From positions 2,294,001 through 2,358,000 of the forward strand of contig CAWKPF010000003.1 of the NCBI GenBank assembly GCA_963851415.1: a stretch of 64,000 nt of DNA, in the 5' to 3' direction. The DNA is from CAWKPF01 sp963851415. Its GTDB lineage: Bacteria > Acidobacteriota > Thermoanaerobaculia > Multivoradales > Multivoraceae. Below the pieces are notes generated by a model that did no database searches, was not told the origin of the DNA, and worked only from the letters and a program-made list of their open reading frames with translations. Of this stretch, positions 34,571-42,021 are shown in pieces. Both the position numbers and the translations under genes were made by a program. Within the stretch, counting starts at the first letter, position 1. The number at the start of each line of letters is the position of its first letter.

Positions 34571-35240
34571 CCTATTGGCGTTGCAACGGGTATTTCGTGA
34601 GGAGCTAAATCGTTGCCTTGCACGATCGCCCCTCCACGGGACTCGTACGTCTTGCGTGTCATCGATTGGTCCGTGAGTTTGTGTTGGCGGGGACGCACCG
34701 GCAGAGCGTGCGCCCCCGAGAGGTTGGTTTATCCCCTTATTGCTTCGCCACCGGAGCCAGGTAGAAATAGTCGAACAGCATGCGGGCGATCTCGGCAATT
34801 GCCCGTTCCCTGTCCGACATGGATGTCTCGCTGCTGTTCGTGAACACGGCGATGGCAAACCGTCGACCGTCAGGGAGCGTGATATAGCCAACGTCGTTGA
34901 CCACTCCGCCTGTGAGTCCGGTCTTGTGCGCGACGGGCGTTCCCTTCGGCAGCAGCCCCTTGAGACGGGCAGGGCCGGTGCGCGTGCGCGACATGACCCC
35001 CAGCAGGAACGCGCTGCTCTCGGGGCTCATCGCCGTGCCATCGTCGATGGCAAGCAGCAGTTGCAGCATCGCAAGGGGCGTTGCGTGGTCGCGGGGATCC
35101 GCCTCGAAGTCCGGATTGGGATCAACCTGGGCCGGCACCAGTGCCGGGTTGTTGCTGATGGCCTCAGCGACAGCTTCTGGCGTGGCCGCCGGCAAGCCGT
35201 AGAAGTCCATGAGAATCTCGCGGGTTAGCCGATCGACCCT
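34571..35240 (-). repeat. duplicated block R3, copy 2
   Basis: Second copy of the beta-lactamase 3' half plus 3' flank. It begins 10 bp upstream of the amidohydrolase start codon, so the bla flank now forms the leader of the amidohydrolase gene. Confidence 0.86.
34737..35240 (-). pseudogene. class A beta-lactamase, C-terminal half only
   Basis: Reads VDRLTREILMDFYGLP, DFEADPRDHATPLAMLQLLL, LLPKGTPVAHKTGLTGGVVN and the final FDYFYLAPVAKQ, closely parallel to the intact enzyme. The STYK and SDN motifs are missing, so it cannot be active. At 35240 the frame passes into unrelated AT-richer sequence (35241-35368), which holds no gene. Confidence 0.88.
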
Positions 35241-35368
35241 TGTTTTGGCCTCAAATTTTTCACTCACTATCAGCGAATGGGCTGTCCCGGAGTGACGTCT
35301 TTCAACACCTCGCAACCCCTGCCAACTGTTTTTCGTTCAACACGCTTACAAGCTAGCCGGGCAGCGAT

Positions 35369-36268
35369 CTACCAAGGAAGGTTGACAACCGGACTAACAG
35401 TGAAGCGAACCTGCCAATCGGGGCCAAAGGCATCGGGCGCCTCGACGTAATGCCAGTACTGCAGGCCAAACTTCCATGGCCGCTTACTAATAATCGATGT
35501 CTTGTTGACACCCAGACCAATTGGCAATGTCCATTCCTGGCCGCTCGCAGCCTCGTGGTCGTAACTGAATGTGGGGGATGCAGTAATCTGCCAGCCATTT
35601 TTTAAGTGGAATACATAGAAGTACTGCCCGGAGGTTACATTGGTGTCCGAATCGTCAGAACCCGCAACGTCCCACTGATGTGCAACCAGCAGACCCAACA
35701 CGCCCCACTTCTTGACCACGGCGGCAGCAATCTCCGGCCCCAATATCCATTGATCTTTGCCAAGCGCATCATCAGTCGCGGTCGGCAGCGCACCCGCCGC
35801 GCCACCAACCAGCACAATGCCGCGAGAAAACGTCTTACCAACGGCGGCGTCGAAACCGATATCGCCCAGGTTGAAGCCGGGGTCGTCAAACCCACCACTG
35901 GCTACAGGCAGATCCTGTTTGAAAAAAACCGGAACGGCCGGGCGCAAAAAGAAATTGACGCCATCGCCAATAGGGTAAGGGAGAACGGGTTGAAATGTCA
36001 TACGCCCAGCGCTCTGATCGCCTGCGCCAGGCAAATCGCCTGCATAGCTGACATAGTCGAAGTTAAAGTTCAGAGTTCCAAGGACTGTATTTGGGTCAGA
36101 CAATTGTGCAGCGATTTCCGCTGGAGACAGATAAATCTCCTCGAGAACAAGCTGTGCCTGATCAGCCGTCTCGGGAACAGGCTGTGACTGGGCCCAGCCA
36201 GACATCGAAACAAACAAACCGCTTATAACAAACAGTCGATGTGCGAAAGAGCTATGGGTGATGTTCAT
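35369..36268 (-). CDS. outer-membrane channel, MetA-pathway (PF13557-like) family
   Basis: A 299-residue outer-membrane beta-barrel. A signal peptide (about 1-27, ending GWAQS) is followed by FNFDYVSYAGDLPGAGDQSA, QPVLPYPIGDGVNFFLRPAV, DPGFNLGDIGFDAAVG, LGKDQWILGPEIAAAVVKKW, GLLVAHQWDVAGSD and the terminal WQVRFTVSPVVNLPW with an aromatic C-terminus. This pattern is typical of proteins annotated as MetA-pathway of phenol degradation or SphA-like channels for hydrophobic compounds. Start taken at ATG 36268, seven codons inside the longest frame, because the signal peptide begins there. Confidence 0.76.
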   Translation of the reverse strand: MNITHSSFAHRLFVISGLFVSMSGWAQSQPVPETADQAQLVLEEIYLSPAEIAAQLSDPNTVLGTLNFNFDYVSYAGDLPGAGDQSAGRMTFQPVLPYPIGDGVNFFLRPAVPVFFKQDLPVASGGFDDPGFNLGDIGFDAAVGKTFSRGIVLVGGAAGALPTATDDALGKDQWILGPEIAAAVVKKWGVLGLLVAHQWDVAGSDDSDTNVTSGQYFYVFHLKNGWQITASPTFSYDHEAASGQEWTLPIGLGVNKTSIISKRPWKFGLQYWHYVEAPDAFGPDWQVRFTVSPVVNLPW

Positions 36269-36293
36269 AAGTGCACTGCAATCATTCAAAATC

Positions 36294-36342
36294 GAGTGAA
36301 ATTGACCTAACGTCTGCTTCCAGGCAAGAGGTCACTCGATGG
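36294..36342 (-). repeat. 49-bp repeat R6, copy 2
   Basis: Same amidohydrolase stop (reads NSIE and stop in the correct frame) and 3' flank as at 33179-33227. No amidohydrolase coding sequence precedes it. Confidence 0.78.
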
Positions 36343-36473
36343 AATTCTGAGGGGTCGTCAAAGGACATGGCTGCCGGAGCCGCAAGATCCGGCAACTCGA
36401 TCGCCTCAGGTTCCGCCGACGCCTGCGTGGTGGCCATACTGACCACCAATAAGACTGAGATCAGAAACCGCAT
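36343..36473 (-). pseudogene. deletion relic: signal-peptide start joined to amidohydrolase 3' end
   Basis: From ATG 36473 it reads MRFLISVLLVVSMATTQAS and EPEAIELPDLAAPAAMSFDD, a clear signal peptide and mature N-terminus. It then runs into repeat R6, the 3' end of an amidohydrolase, out of frame. Almost the whole gene has been lost by an internal deletion. It lies 33 bp after the D-aminoacylase stop, in the same direction. Confidence 0.6.
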
Positions 36474-36505
36474 GATCTCAGTCCTATTGCCTGGGCGTGT
36501 CCTGA

Positions 36506-38140
36506 TCAGTTGCCACCGTCCACAGGGAAGGCACCCGAGAAGTCAGATGACAATGGCATACCGGTCGAGAATTCGGCATTCCACGACTCTTCCGAGATCG
36601 GCTCGAAGCGCGGCTTGTCTTCCGGTTCAAACCGGACCGGCTGACCGGGGAAGACAGGAAGCTGCACATCGTCACGCACAACGATCTGACCGTTGACGAT
36701 CACGGCTTTCATGCCCGTCGAAGGGATAGCGCCCTGTTCGTAGGTTGAATTGTCCGTGAAGGTTTCGGGATCAAAGACCACGATATCGGCGACCATGCCT
36801 TTCTGGATCCGGCCGCGCTCTTGCATGAACTTCAGCCCCGTATCGCCCAGATGCTTGGCCGCGGTGTAGCTGAGGATCGACATCAGCTGCATCATCGGGA
36901 TGTTGTTTTCCCGACCGAGGCGAATCGTAGCGCCCCGGGAACCAGCCGTGCGGGGATGGGTGCCGCCCAGTTTGTCGAACGGGTAATCCCAGGGGGCGTC
37001 GTACGGGGTGGCACCCACCGCATCACTGGCCATGGTCACGCCCTTCAGCGTCAGCCACTTCGCCTCGTCTTCTTCGGGCTGCTTGAATATGACGATCGGT
37101 CTGGTCGGTTCGGATGCGACGGTGGCCTTGTAGGTCTCCAGGGTATAGTACTCACCCGTGACCGGATCCAGCATGGTATCTTCATAGCGTCTGCCGAATA
37201 CTTCGATCCAGCTCTCAGGCGCCAGGAACGAAGCATTGATCGTGGTGGAACCCGCAGCGTAGGGATAGACTTCGCCCCAGATGTTGTGGCCCTGTTCCTG
37301 AAGCCCAATGATCAGTTCGTGCGCAAGCCGCCAGCCGTCATTGTTGAAGTGCAGGACGATCGCCGGGGCGCCAAGCGACACGGCGTTGGCAATGAGTTCC
37401 TGCGCGCCGTTGTTCTCGGTCGTGTCGGTGCCGAGCGTATAGCGTGTATGTGCACCGGTCGGGCGGCCATAGCGTGCACCGACTTTCTGAATTTCGTACA
37501 TCTCGCGTGAAGAGACGCCCTCTCTCATGTAGCCCACGGTGCTGCCGACGCCGGGGGCGCCAGCCTGCAGGCCCTTGTCAATCTCCTCCAGAATCGCGTT
37601 GCCCTGTTCCAGGGTCGGGCGCGTCGCGCTCCAGCCAGTTTTCGCCCGAGTGGTTAAAGCGGCTAAGGGGCCATTTATCAGGTATTCGGCGCCGTCCGAC
37701 CCATCGATGAACATCGCGCGGGCAAACTCGTGGCTAACGGCACAGCCGTAGTTGGCCTGGGTCACACCGGCACGCGCTTCGTACCAGTCGGCGACATAGG
37801 AGCCCGCACAGCCCATCTCGAAATCCATGCTGCTGGTCAACCCGTCGCGCAACCCGAGGGAGTAGCCGACCGGCATTTGAAAATGGAAATGGGTGTCGAT
37901 GAAGCCCGGCGCCACGATATGGCCGGCGGCATCCACGGTCTCGGCTCCCGCAAGTGGCTCCTTGCTGATCGTGACGATGCGGCCGTCCTTGACGCCGACA
38001 TTGGCGATATCGTCATACAGTGTTTCAGGGTCCATGACCCTGCCGCCTTTGATAACAAGATCATAGTCCTGGGCAAACAGGGTGGATGCGGCCAGAACAT
38101 TCAGAATGAGCGAACCGACAATCAAATATCTCTTGAACAT
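36506..38140 (-). CDS. N-acyl-D-amino-acid deacylase-like amidohydrolase, intact
   Basis: A 544-residue periplasmic amidohydrolase (Amidohydrolase_3/D-aminoacylase group) with a signal peptide ending near LFAQ (residue 24). The first metal site is GFIDTHFHFQMP (H84, H86). A second-site histidine lies in GAHTRYTLGT, then APAIVLHFNNDGW, and the C-terminal small beta-domain has RIQKGMVADIVVFDPETFTD. D-aminoacylases remove acyl groups from N-acyl-D-amino acids; the exact substrate cannot be deduced. It is closely related in layout to the broken AT-rich gene at 30595 and lies in one direction with the serine hydrolase upstream and an outer-membrane channel downstream. Confidence 0.87.
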   Translation of the reverse strand: MFKRYLIVGSLILNVLAASTLFAQDYDLVIKGGRVMDPETLYDDIANVGVKDGRIVTISKEPLAGAETVDAAGHIVAPGFIDTHFHFQMPVGYSLGLRDGLTSSMDFEMGCAGSYVADWYEARAGVTQANYGCAVSHEFARAMFIDGSDGAEYLINGPLAALTTRAKTGWSATRPTLEQGNAILEEIDKGLQAGAPGVGSTVGYMREGVSSREMYEIQKVGARYGRPTGAHTRYTLGTDTTENNGAQELIANAVSLGAPAIVLHFNNDGWRLAHELIIGLQEQGHNIWGEVYPYAAGSTTINASFLAPESWIEVFGRRYEDTMLDPVTGEYYTLETYKATVASEPTRPIVIFKQPEEDEAKWLTLKGVTMASDAVGATPYDAPWDYPFDKLGGTHPRTAGSRGATIRLGRENNIPMMQLMSILSYTAAKHLGDTGLKFMQERGRIQKGMVADIVVFDPETFTDNSTYEQGAIPSTGMKAVIVNGQIVVRDDVQLPVFPGQPVRFEPEDKPRFEPISEESWNAEFSTGMPLSSDFSGAFPVDGGN

Positions 38141-38199
38141 CGGTCTATTTACTCGATACTTTATATGCTGTTTTCATGATTGTTTCGTTTTCTCCTCGA

Positions 38200-38322
38200 C
38201 GTTCTACGAACCAGTTACCTGGTGAAGAACGTTTTTGTAGATCTTGCCGTGTCCTTCCGAAGAGTGAAACACACTGACACAAAAAGCGCTGCGGCGATCC
38301 TATTTGGTTTTGAGGTCATCAT
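38200..38322 (-). pseudogene. deletion relic of an amidohydrolase gene (signal peptide plus 3' end)
   Basis: An ATG at 38322, four bases after the serine hydrolase stop and with AGGAG in front, opens MMTSKPNRIAAALFVSVCF, a signal-peptide start. The sequence then jumps to GHGKIYKNVLHQ in another frame, similar to the amidohydrolase ending DGIIYKNTIE at 33217. The short frame itself ends after 35 codons. It looks like a gene of the former operon reduced to its two ends. The rest of 38141-38325 is AT-rich spacer. Confidence 0.55.
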
Positions 38323-38325
38323 TCT

Positions 38326-39648
38326 TTAGCTCCTTTTACCGGCAAGTAGCTTCGCGGCGGAACGAAGATAACCAGGCGAATGATCGATGCCTGAAATCTC
38401 ATCTTGGTTAGGGGCTAAACCAAAGTACATTCCACAGAAATCGCGGGCCGGGTCAACGTAGATGCCCTGCCCCATGTTCCCGTGTTTGAACATGGCGCCA
38501 TCGCTGAAGACATGGTCCCACTGGGCTGAATTGTAGGCCGGGACTTCGCCGAACCAGTCGGTGCCGTATTGCTCTTCGGTCGAGCCCTTGTAGGCCTCGG
38601 GATTGCCCATGGTCTGGATGCTTTTCAGCAGCCTGTCGGAGACGATCTGCTCATCCGACACGACTTTCCAACTGGGCGTGTAGATCAACGTGTAGCGCAA
38701 CAGGTCCTCGGGCGTCGTGTTGTGCAAACCGGCGGCCAGAGGAGTTCCGTCCTGCGCGAGCCCGCAAATGAACGGGTTCTTCGCCCCGATCTTCGACCAG
38801 ACCCGCTCGTTCCAAAGGTCCTGCCACCGCATTCCGGACACATATTGCGTCGCCAGCACCAGCGTCTGCGTATTCGCGCCGGAATAGCGGAAATGTTCGC
38901 CTGCGGATTCACCCGGCAATGGCTTGGCATTCTTGGACATCTCGCGGAAATCGCCCTTGTTCAGCTCGAAACCCGCCGCAAACCAGTTTGCGATCCACGA
39001 TTCAGGGTTCAGTAGGTTCTCGATGGTTTCCTCAATATCGAGGCCGGAGGACATGTTCATCACGTTCTTGACCGTCGCCTGCTCCCAGGCCGACCCTCTG
39101 AGCTCGGGCACGTAGGTCGGGACCGGCTTGTCCAGATCGATCTTGCCCTCTTCAGCAAGCATCGCGACAAGCAGACCGACCGTCGGTTTGGATGCCGACA
39201 TCCAGATGTGGATATCGGTGGGATTCATGCCCGGATAGACCTCGAAAACGACTTTGCCCTTATGGGCCATCATCATCGCCTGAACCTGGCGCTTGCCGGC
39301 CAGATACTCCTTCAGCGGCGGCGTGGGTGTGCCGTCAACACCGGCATAGGTCAGATCCAGAATTGACGGATCGATCGCCCGCTCGAGCTTGGAAAACTCC
39401 TGCGGCGGAGCGACATAGGAGCAGTGGAAGAACTCGGGGATATTGAGGTTGTAGTAGATGGAATCTTCGTTGCCCGACTGCCAGTTGGGAAAACTGTAGT
39501 TCTTGGTCGCCTTCTCGATGAATTCCGGGGACTGGGGCTTTTTCCACCTGGCCATCGGGCTGTCGACTTCGAGCGGCTCGAAACCCGATGCGCCAACTCG
39601 GACTGGCCCCTTCACAGCGTCGCCAGCTTTGTCGTGTTTAGTGTTCAT
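38326..39648 (-). CDS. serine hydrolase of the class C beta-lactamase/esterase (NylB-like) family
   Basis: A 440-residue protein without an obvious signal peptide. The nucleophile motif S-x-x-K is in HIWMSASKPTVGLLVAMLAE, the Tyr motif in EHFRYSGANTQTLVL, and HGNMGQGIYVDPARDFCG occupies the place of the KTG/HxG box. This set (SxxK, YSG, HxG) is typical of EstB, 6-aminohexanoate-dimer hydrolase and related esterases or peptidases rather than true AmpC enzymes. ATG 39648 has AGGAGAAGAGG upstream. The next gene starts four bases after its stop. A 3' relic of a close relative is at 28249. Confidence 0.84.
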   Translation of the reverse strand: MNTKHDKAGDAVKGPVRVGASGFEPLEVDSPMARWKKPQSPEFIEKATKNYSFPNWQSGNEDSIYYNLNIPEFFHCSYVAPPQEFSKLERAIDPSILDLTYAGVDGTPTPPLKEYLAGKRQVQAMMMAHKGKVVFEVYPGMNPTDIHIWMSASKPTVGLLVAMLAEEGKIDLDKPVPTYVPELRGSAWEQATVKNVMNMSSGLDIEETIENLLNPESWIANWFAAGFELNKGDFREMSKNAKPLPGESAGEHFRYSGANTQTLVLATQYVSGMRWQDLWNERVWSKIGAKNPFICGLAQDGTPLAAGLHNTTPEDLLRYTLIYTPSWKVVSDEQIVSDRLLKSIQTMGNPEAYKGSTEEQYGTDWFGEVPAYNSAQWDHVFSDGAMFKHGNMGQGIYVDPARDFCGMYFGLAPNQDEISGIDHSPGYLRSAAKLLAGKRS

Positions 39649-39809
39649 TCCTCTTCTCCTTAAGCAATAGCATTTGCTTGTTTGGCGTTTTCTTATTCCC
39701 CTGCATTCCATTCGCCCTGCGTGTACTGGGCCACATCGAGCGGATCGGAAGCTGATGCCACACAGCCACCAGCCAGAACCTTGATCTGAGAATCCCATTC
39801 TGGGCGAAA

Positions 39810-39943
39810 CGAAGCCGGGGGGGCACCCCTCTTGGCGAGGGGAAAACGAGGGGAAGGGGCCCCGGTGCAGCCCGAGGGCCTGAGAGGCCCCGCGGCTGCC
39901 TGCCGGAGGAGAACCCGGGAGCGCCGAAGCTGGCTCAGGCTCG
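39810..39943 (-). repeat. 134-bp GC-rich structured repeat, copy D
   Basis: Differs from copy A by one base in the hairpin arm (one G fewer in the gggg run at about 39875). The rest is identical. Confidence 0.75.
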
Positions 39944-40573
39944 GTGGTGTGGTCGGCGCTCGACCGATCCCTCGACGAGGCCTAGCGACATCGCTTTGCT
40001 CTCTGCCTCACGGCGTCCGCTGACGCCCAGCTTCCGGTAGATGCGCTTCAGATGGTCCTTCACCGTGTGGGTGGAGATTCCCAGGTGGACGGCGATCTCC
40101 TTGTCCTGGAGTCGATCCGTCACCGACTCGAGCACGTCGAGGCTCGAGCTGGTCGAGGAGCGAATCGACGCGCCCGTCTCTCCCGAGCCTCTGGTGGCAG
40201 TAGGCCGAGGCCGCCAGGGCGTCGAGGAGGACGCGCTTTTGGAGTACGTGCGGACGAGCGGCCGCGGCTTCGAGGGCCCGCGCGCCCTCCTCGAGCTCGT
40301 CGCGGTGAAACCGGGCCGCACCTTCCAGGTACCAGCCCCACGCCTCGAGAGTCAGTCGTGCGCCATCTCGGACCAGATCGAGTAGCCGGGTTGCGCTTCT
40401 CGACACACCCACCAGATCGCCCCGCCACAGACCGACCACCCCCTGGCCACCGATCAAGCGTGACAGCAGGTCGACCTCCGAGGGGTCGGTCACACGGATC
40501 TGCTGGGCGAGGGCCTCCATCGCGGCCTCCCCTTCGCCGATCAACTGACGCGCCGCCGCGAGGTAGAACCCGC
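39935..40573 (-). pseudogene. MalT-like LuxR regulator, deleted duplicate
   Basis: The helix-turn-helix end (LDVLESVTDRLQDKEIAVHL through LGVSGRREAESKAMSLGLVE) is joined to an upstream repeat region (LIGGQGVVGLWRGDLVGVSR) by a 590-bp internal deletion, which also shifts the frame. The N-terminal ATPase is absent beyond 40573. The deletion ends lie at gtcgag/gctcgag sequences, consistent with short-homology recombination. Confidence 0.88.
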
Positions 40574-40626
40574 GCGGCCACCAGCGGTCTAGCCGACGGC
40601 GAGAGCGGTCAGCGACGGGCGCAAGC
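40574..40626. repeat. 53-bp repeat shared with 11252-11304
   Basis: Lies exactly at the break of the luxR duplicate and 4 bp before an IS91-like scar. The conserved neighbourhood of an IS91 scar in both places suggests they moved together. Confidence 0.75.
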
Positions 40627-40629
40627 TAC

Positions 40630-40789
40630 CCGCTGGATCAGACGAGCCCAGGACACACGGCGCCTCCTCGACGACCGATCCCCGTCGGCCGAGACCGACG
40701 CGGCCAGCGGACCTTCCACCCCCAACTCGGCCTTGCGACGCTTGCCCCGGGCCGCATTCGAATACCAACCCCAGTACCGTACCTGCTGC
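40630..40789 (-). mobile_element. IS91-like transposase remnant at the right island edge
   Basis: The minus strand reads QQVRYWGWYSNAARGKRRKA, RRRRVSWARLIQRV and then leaves the family. It ends at the PRQQQ codons, where the bracketing repeat begins directly. It is the last foreign piece before the orderly chromosome. Confidence 0.78.
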
Positions 40790-40947
40790 AGCGCCCGAAC
40801 AGATCGGACCTCGAAGTCGCCACCCGCGACGGATCCGCGGCTCGTCAAAAGGTCAACACCACACGCGTGGTGCGTCCCTCGCGCATTTCGGCGATCCCCT
40901 CGTTGACCTCGTCCAGCGGACGCGTCCGCCCGGTGAGCGCCGCCAGA
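40790..40947. repeat. right copy of island-bracketing direct repeat
   Basis: Counterpart of 2293-2460. It holds the natural 3' end (stop at 40845) and 3' flank of the intact alcohol dehydrogenase. No tRNA or integrase gene accompanies it. Confidence 0.85.
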
Positions 40948-41918
40948 TCGAGCTCGTGGCGATCGTAGAGCTCGACCAGGCGGGCGAAGTCCACCGCGGG
41001 GTCGGCCGAGCCATAGATCGAGCCCTTGATCGAGCGCTCGGTGAGCAGGAGAACGGCCGGCAAGACCAACTGGTCACGCAACCCGGGCAGTCCCGCGACG
41101 ACGGCCCGGCCGCCCGGCCGCAGCATCAGGTAGGCGTCCCGCATGACGTCGGTCGAGCCGACGCATTCGATCGCCACGTCCACTCCACCGCGCGTCAGGC
41201 CGAGGACCGTCTCGACCACGGCTTCGGCGTCGAGTGCCTCCGTCGCTCCCACTCCGAGGGCGACCTCCCGACGCTTCGCCAGCGGATCGACCGCCAGGAT
41301 CCGGCCCGCTCCGGCGACGCGGGCCCCCTGGACCGCCGCGAGACCGACCCCGCCACAGCCGAGCACCGCCACCGTCTCGCCCGGTTGGACGCCAGCCGTC
41401 TTGGCAGCCGCTCCGAAACCCGTCATCCCGGCGCAGCCGATCAAGCAGGCGTGCTCGGAAGGGATCTCTCCCCGGATCGGCACCGCCATCGCCTCGGGAA
41501 CCACCACGTGCTCGCTGAACGCTCCGAGCGCCATGAAGCGATCGACACCCTTCCCGTCGAGCGTCATCGGGCCTTCACCGCCCGTGCTCATCACGAGACG
41601 CCGGCACAGCTGTACGTCGCCGCGTCGACAGGGGCCACACTGCCCACACGCCGGAGTCCAGGAGAGGATCACCCGGTCGCCGATCGACAGTCCTCGGCAG
41701 CCTTCACCGAGAGCCTCGAGAACCCCGCAGGCCTCGTGTCCGAGCACCGCCGGAAGCTGTACGTCTTCAGCGCCATCGATGGCATGCAGATCGCTCCGGC
41801 AGATGCCGCAGGCCTCGATGCGCACGCGCACCTCGCCGGGGCCCGGGTCCGCCAACTCCACCTCGGCGATTCGCAACGGGCGATCCCTCGCCTCGAGGAT
41901 CGCGGCCCGGGTCCTCAT
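40845..41918 (-). CDS. zinc-dependent alcohol dehydrogenase (MDR family)
   Basis: A 357-residue cytoplasmic NAD(P)-dependent dehydrogenase. Catalytic zinc ligands lie in ACGICRSDLHAIDG and LGHEACG (C37, H66), the structural zinc lobe in CGQCGPCRRGDVQLC (95-109), and the cofactor fold in VLGCGGVGLAAVQGARVAG. It oxidises alcohols to aldehydes or the reverse; the substrate is unknown. The start is the ATG at 41918, five codons inside the longest frame, because the typical MRTRAAIL beginning starts there. Its 3' end is the duplicated boundary of the island. Confidence 0.9.
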   Translation of the reverse strand: MRTRAAILEARDRPLRIAEVELADPGPGEVRVRIEACGICRSDLHAIDGAEDVQLPAVLGHEACGVLEALGEGCRGLSIGDRVILSWTPACGQCGPCRRGDVQLCRRLVMSTGGEGPMTLDGKGVDRFMALGAFSEHVVVPEAMAVPIRGEIPSEHACLIGCAGMTGFGAAAKTAGVQPGETVAVLGCGGVGLAAVQGARVAGAGRILAVDPLAKRREVALGVGATEALDAEAVVETVLGLTRGGVDVAIECVGSTDVMRDAYLMLRPGGRAVVAGLPGLRDQLVLPAVLLLTERSIKGSIYGSADPAVDFARLVELYDRHELDLAALTGRTRPLDEVNEGIAEMREGRTTRVVLTF

Positions 41919-42021
41919 CGCACGCCTCTGCAAACCCCGGCTCTCGCAGCCCGAGCTCGATACATAAAACTCTTAGGCTTGGGCTCCGTATCTCTCGAGG
42001 AACCCCGAAGGAGATCCCCCC

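Larger units (their letters stand above)
39701..40573 (-). repeat. duplicated block R2, copy 2
   Basis: Matches 18562-19003 joined to 19594-20024. It contains the amidohydrolase relic (39701-39809, SQIKVLAGGC and ASDPLDVAQYTQGEWN), one structured repeat and part of the luxR gene. Identity to copy 1 is nearly complete, so this duplication is recent. Confidence 0.9.
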
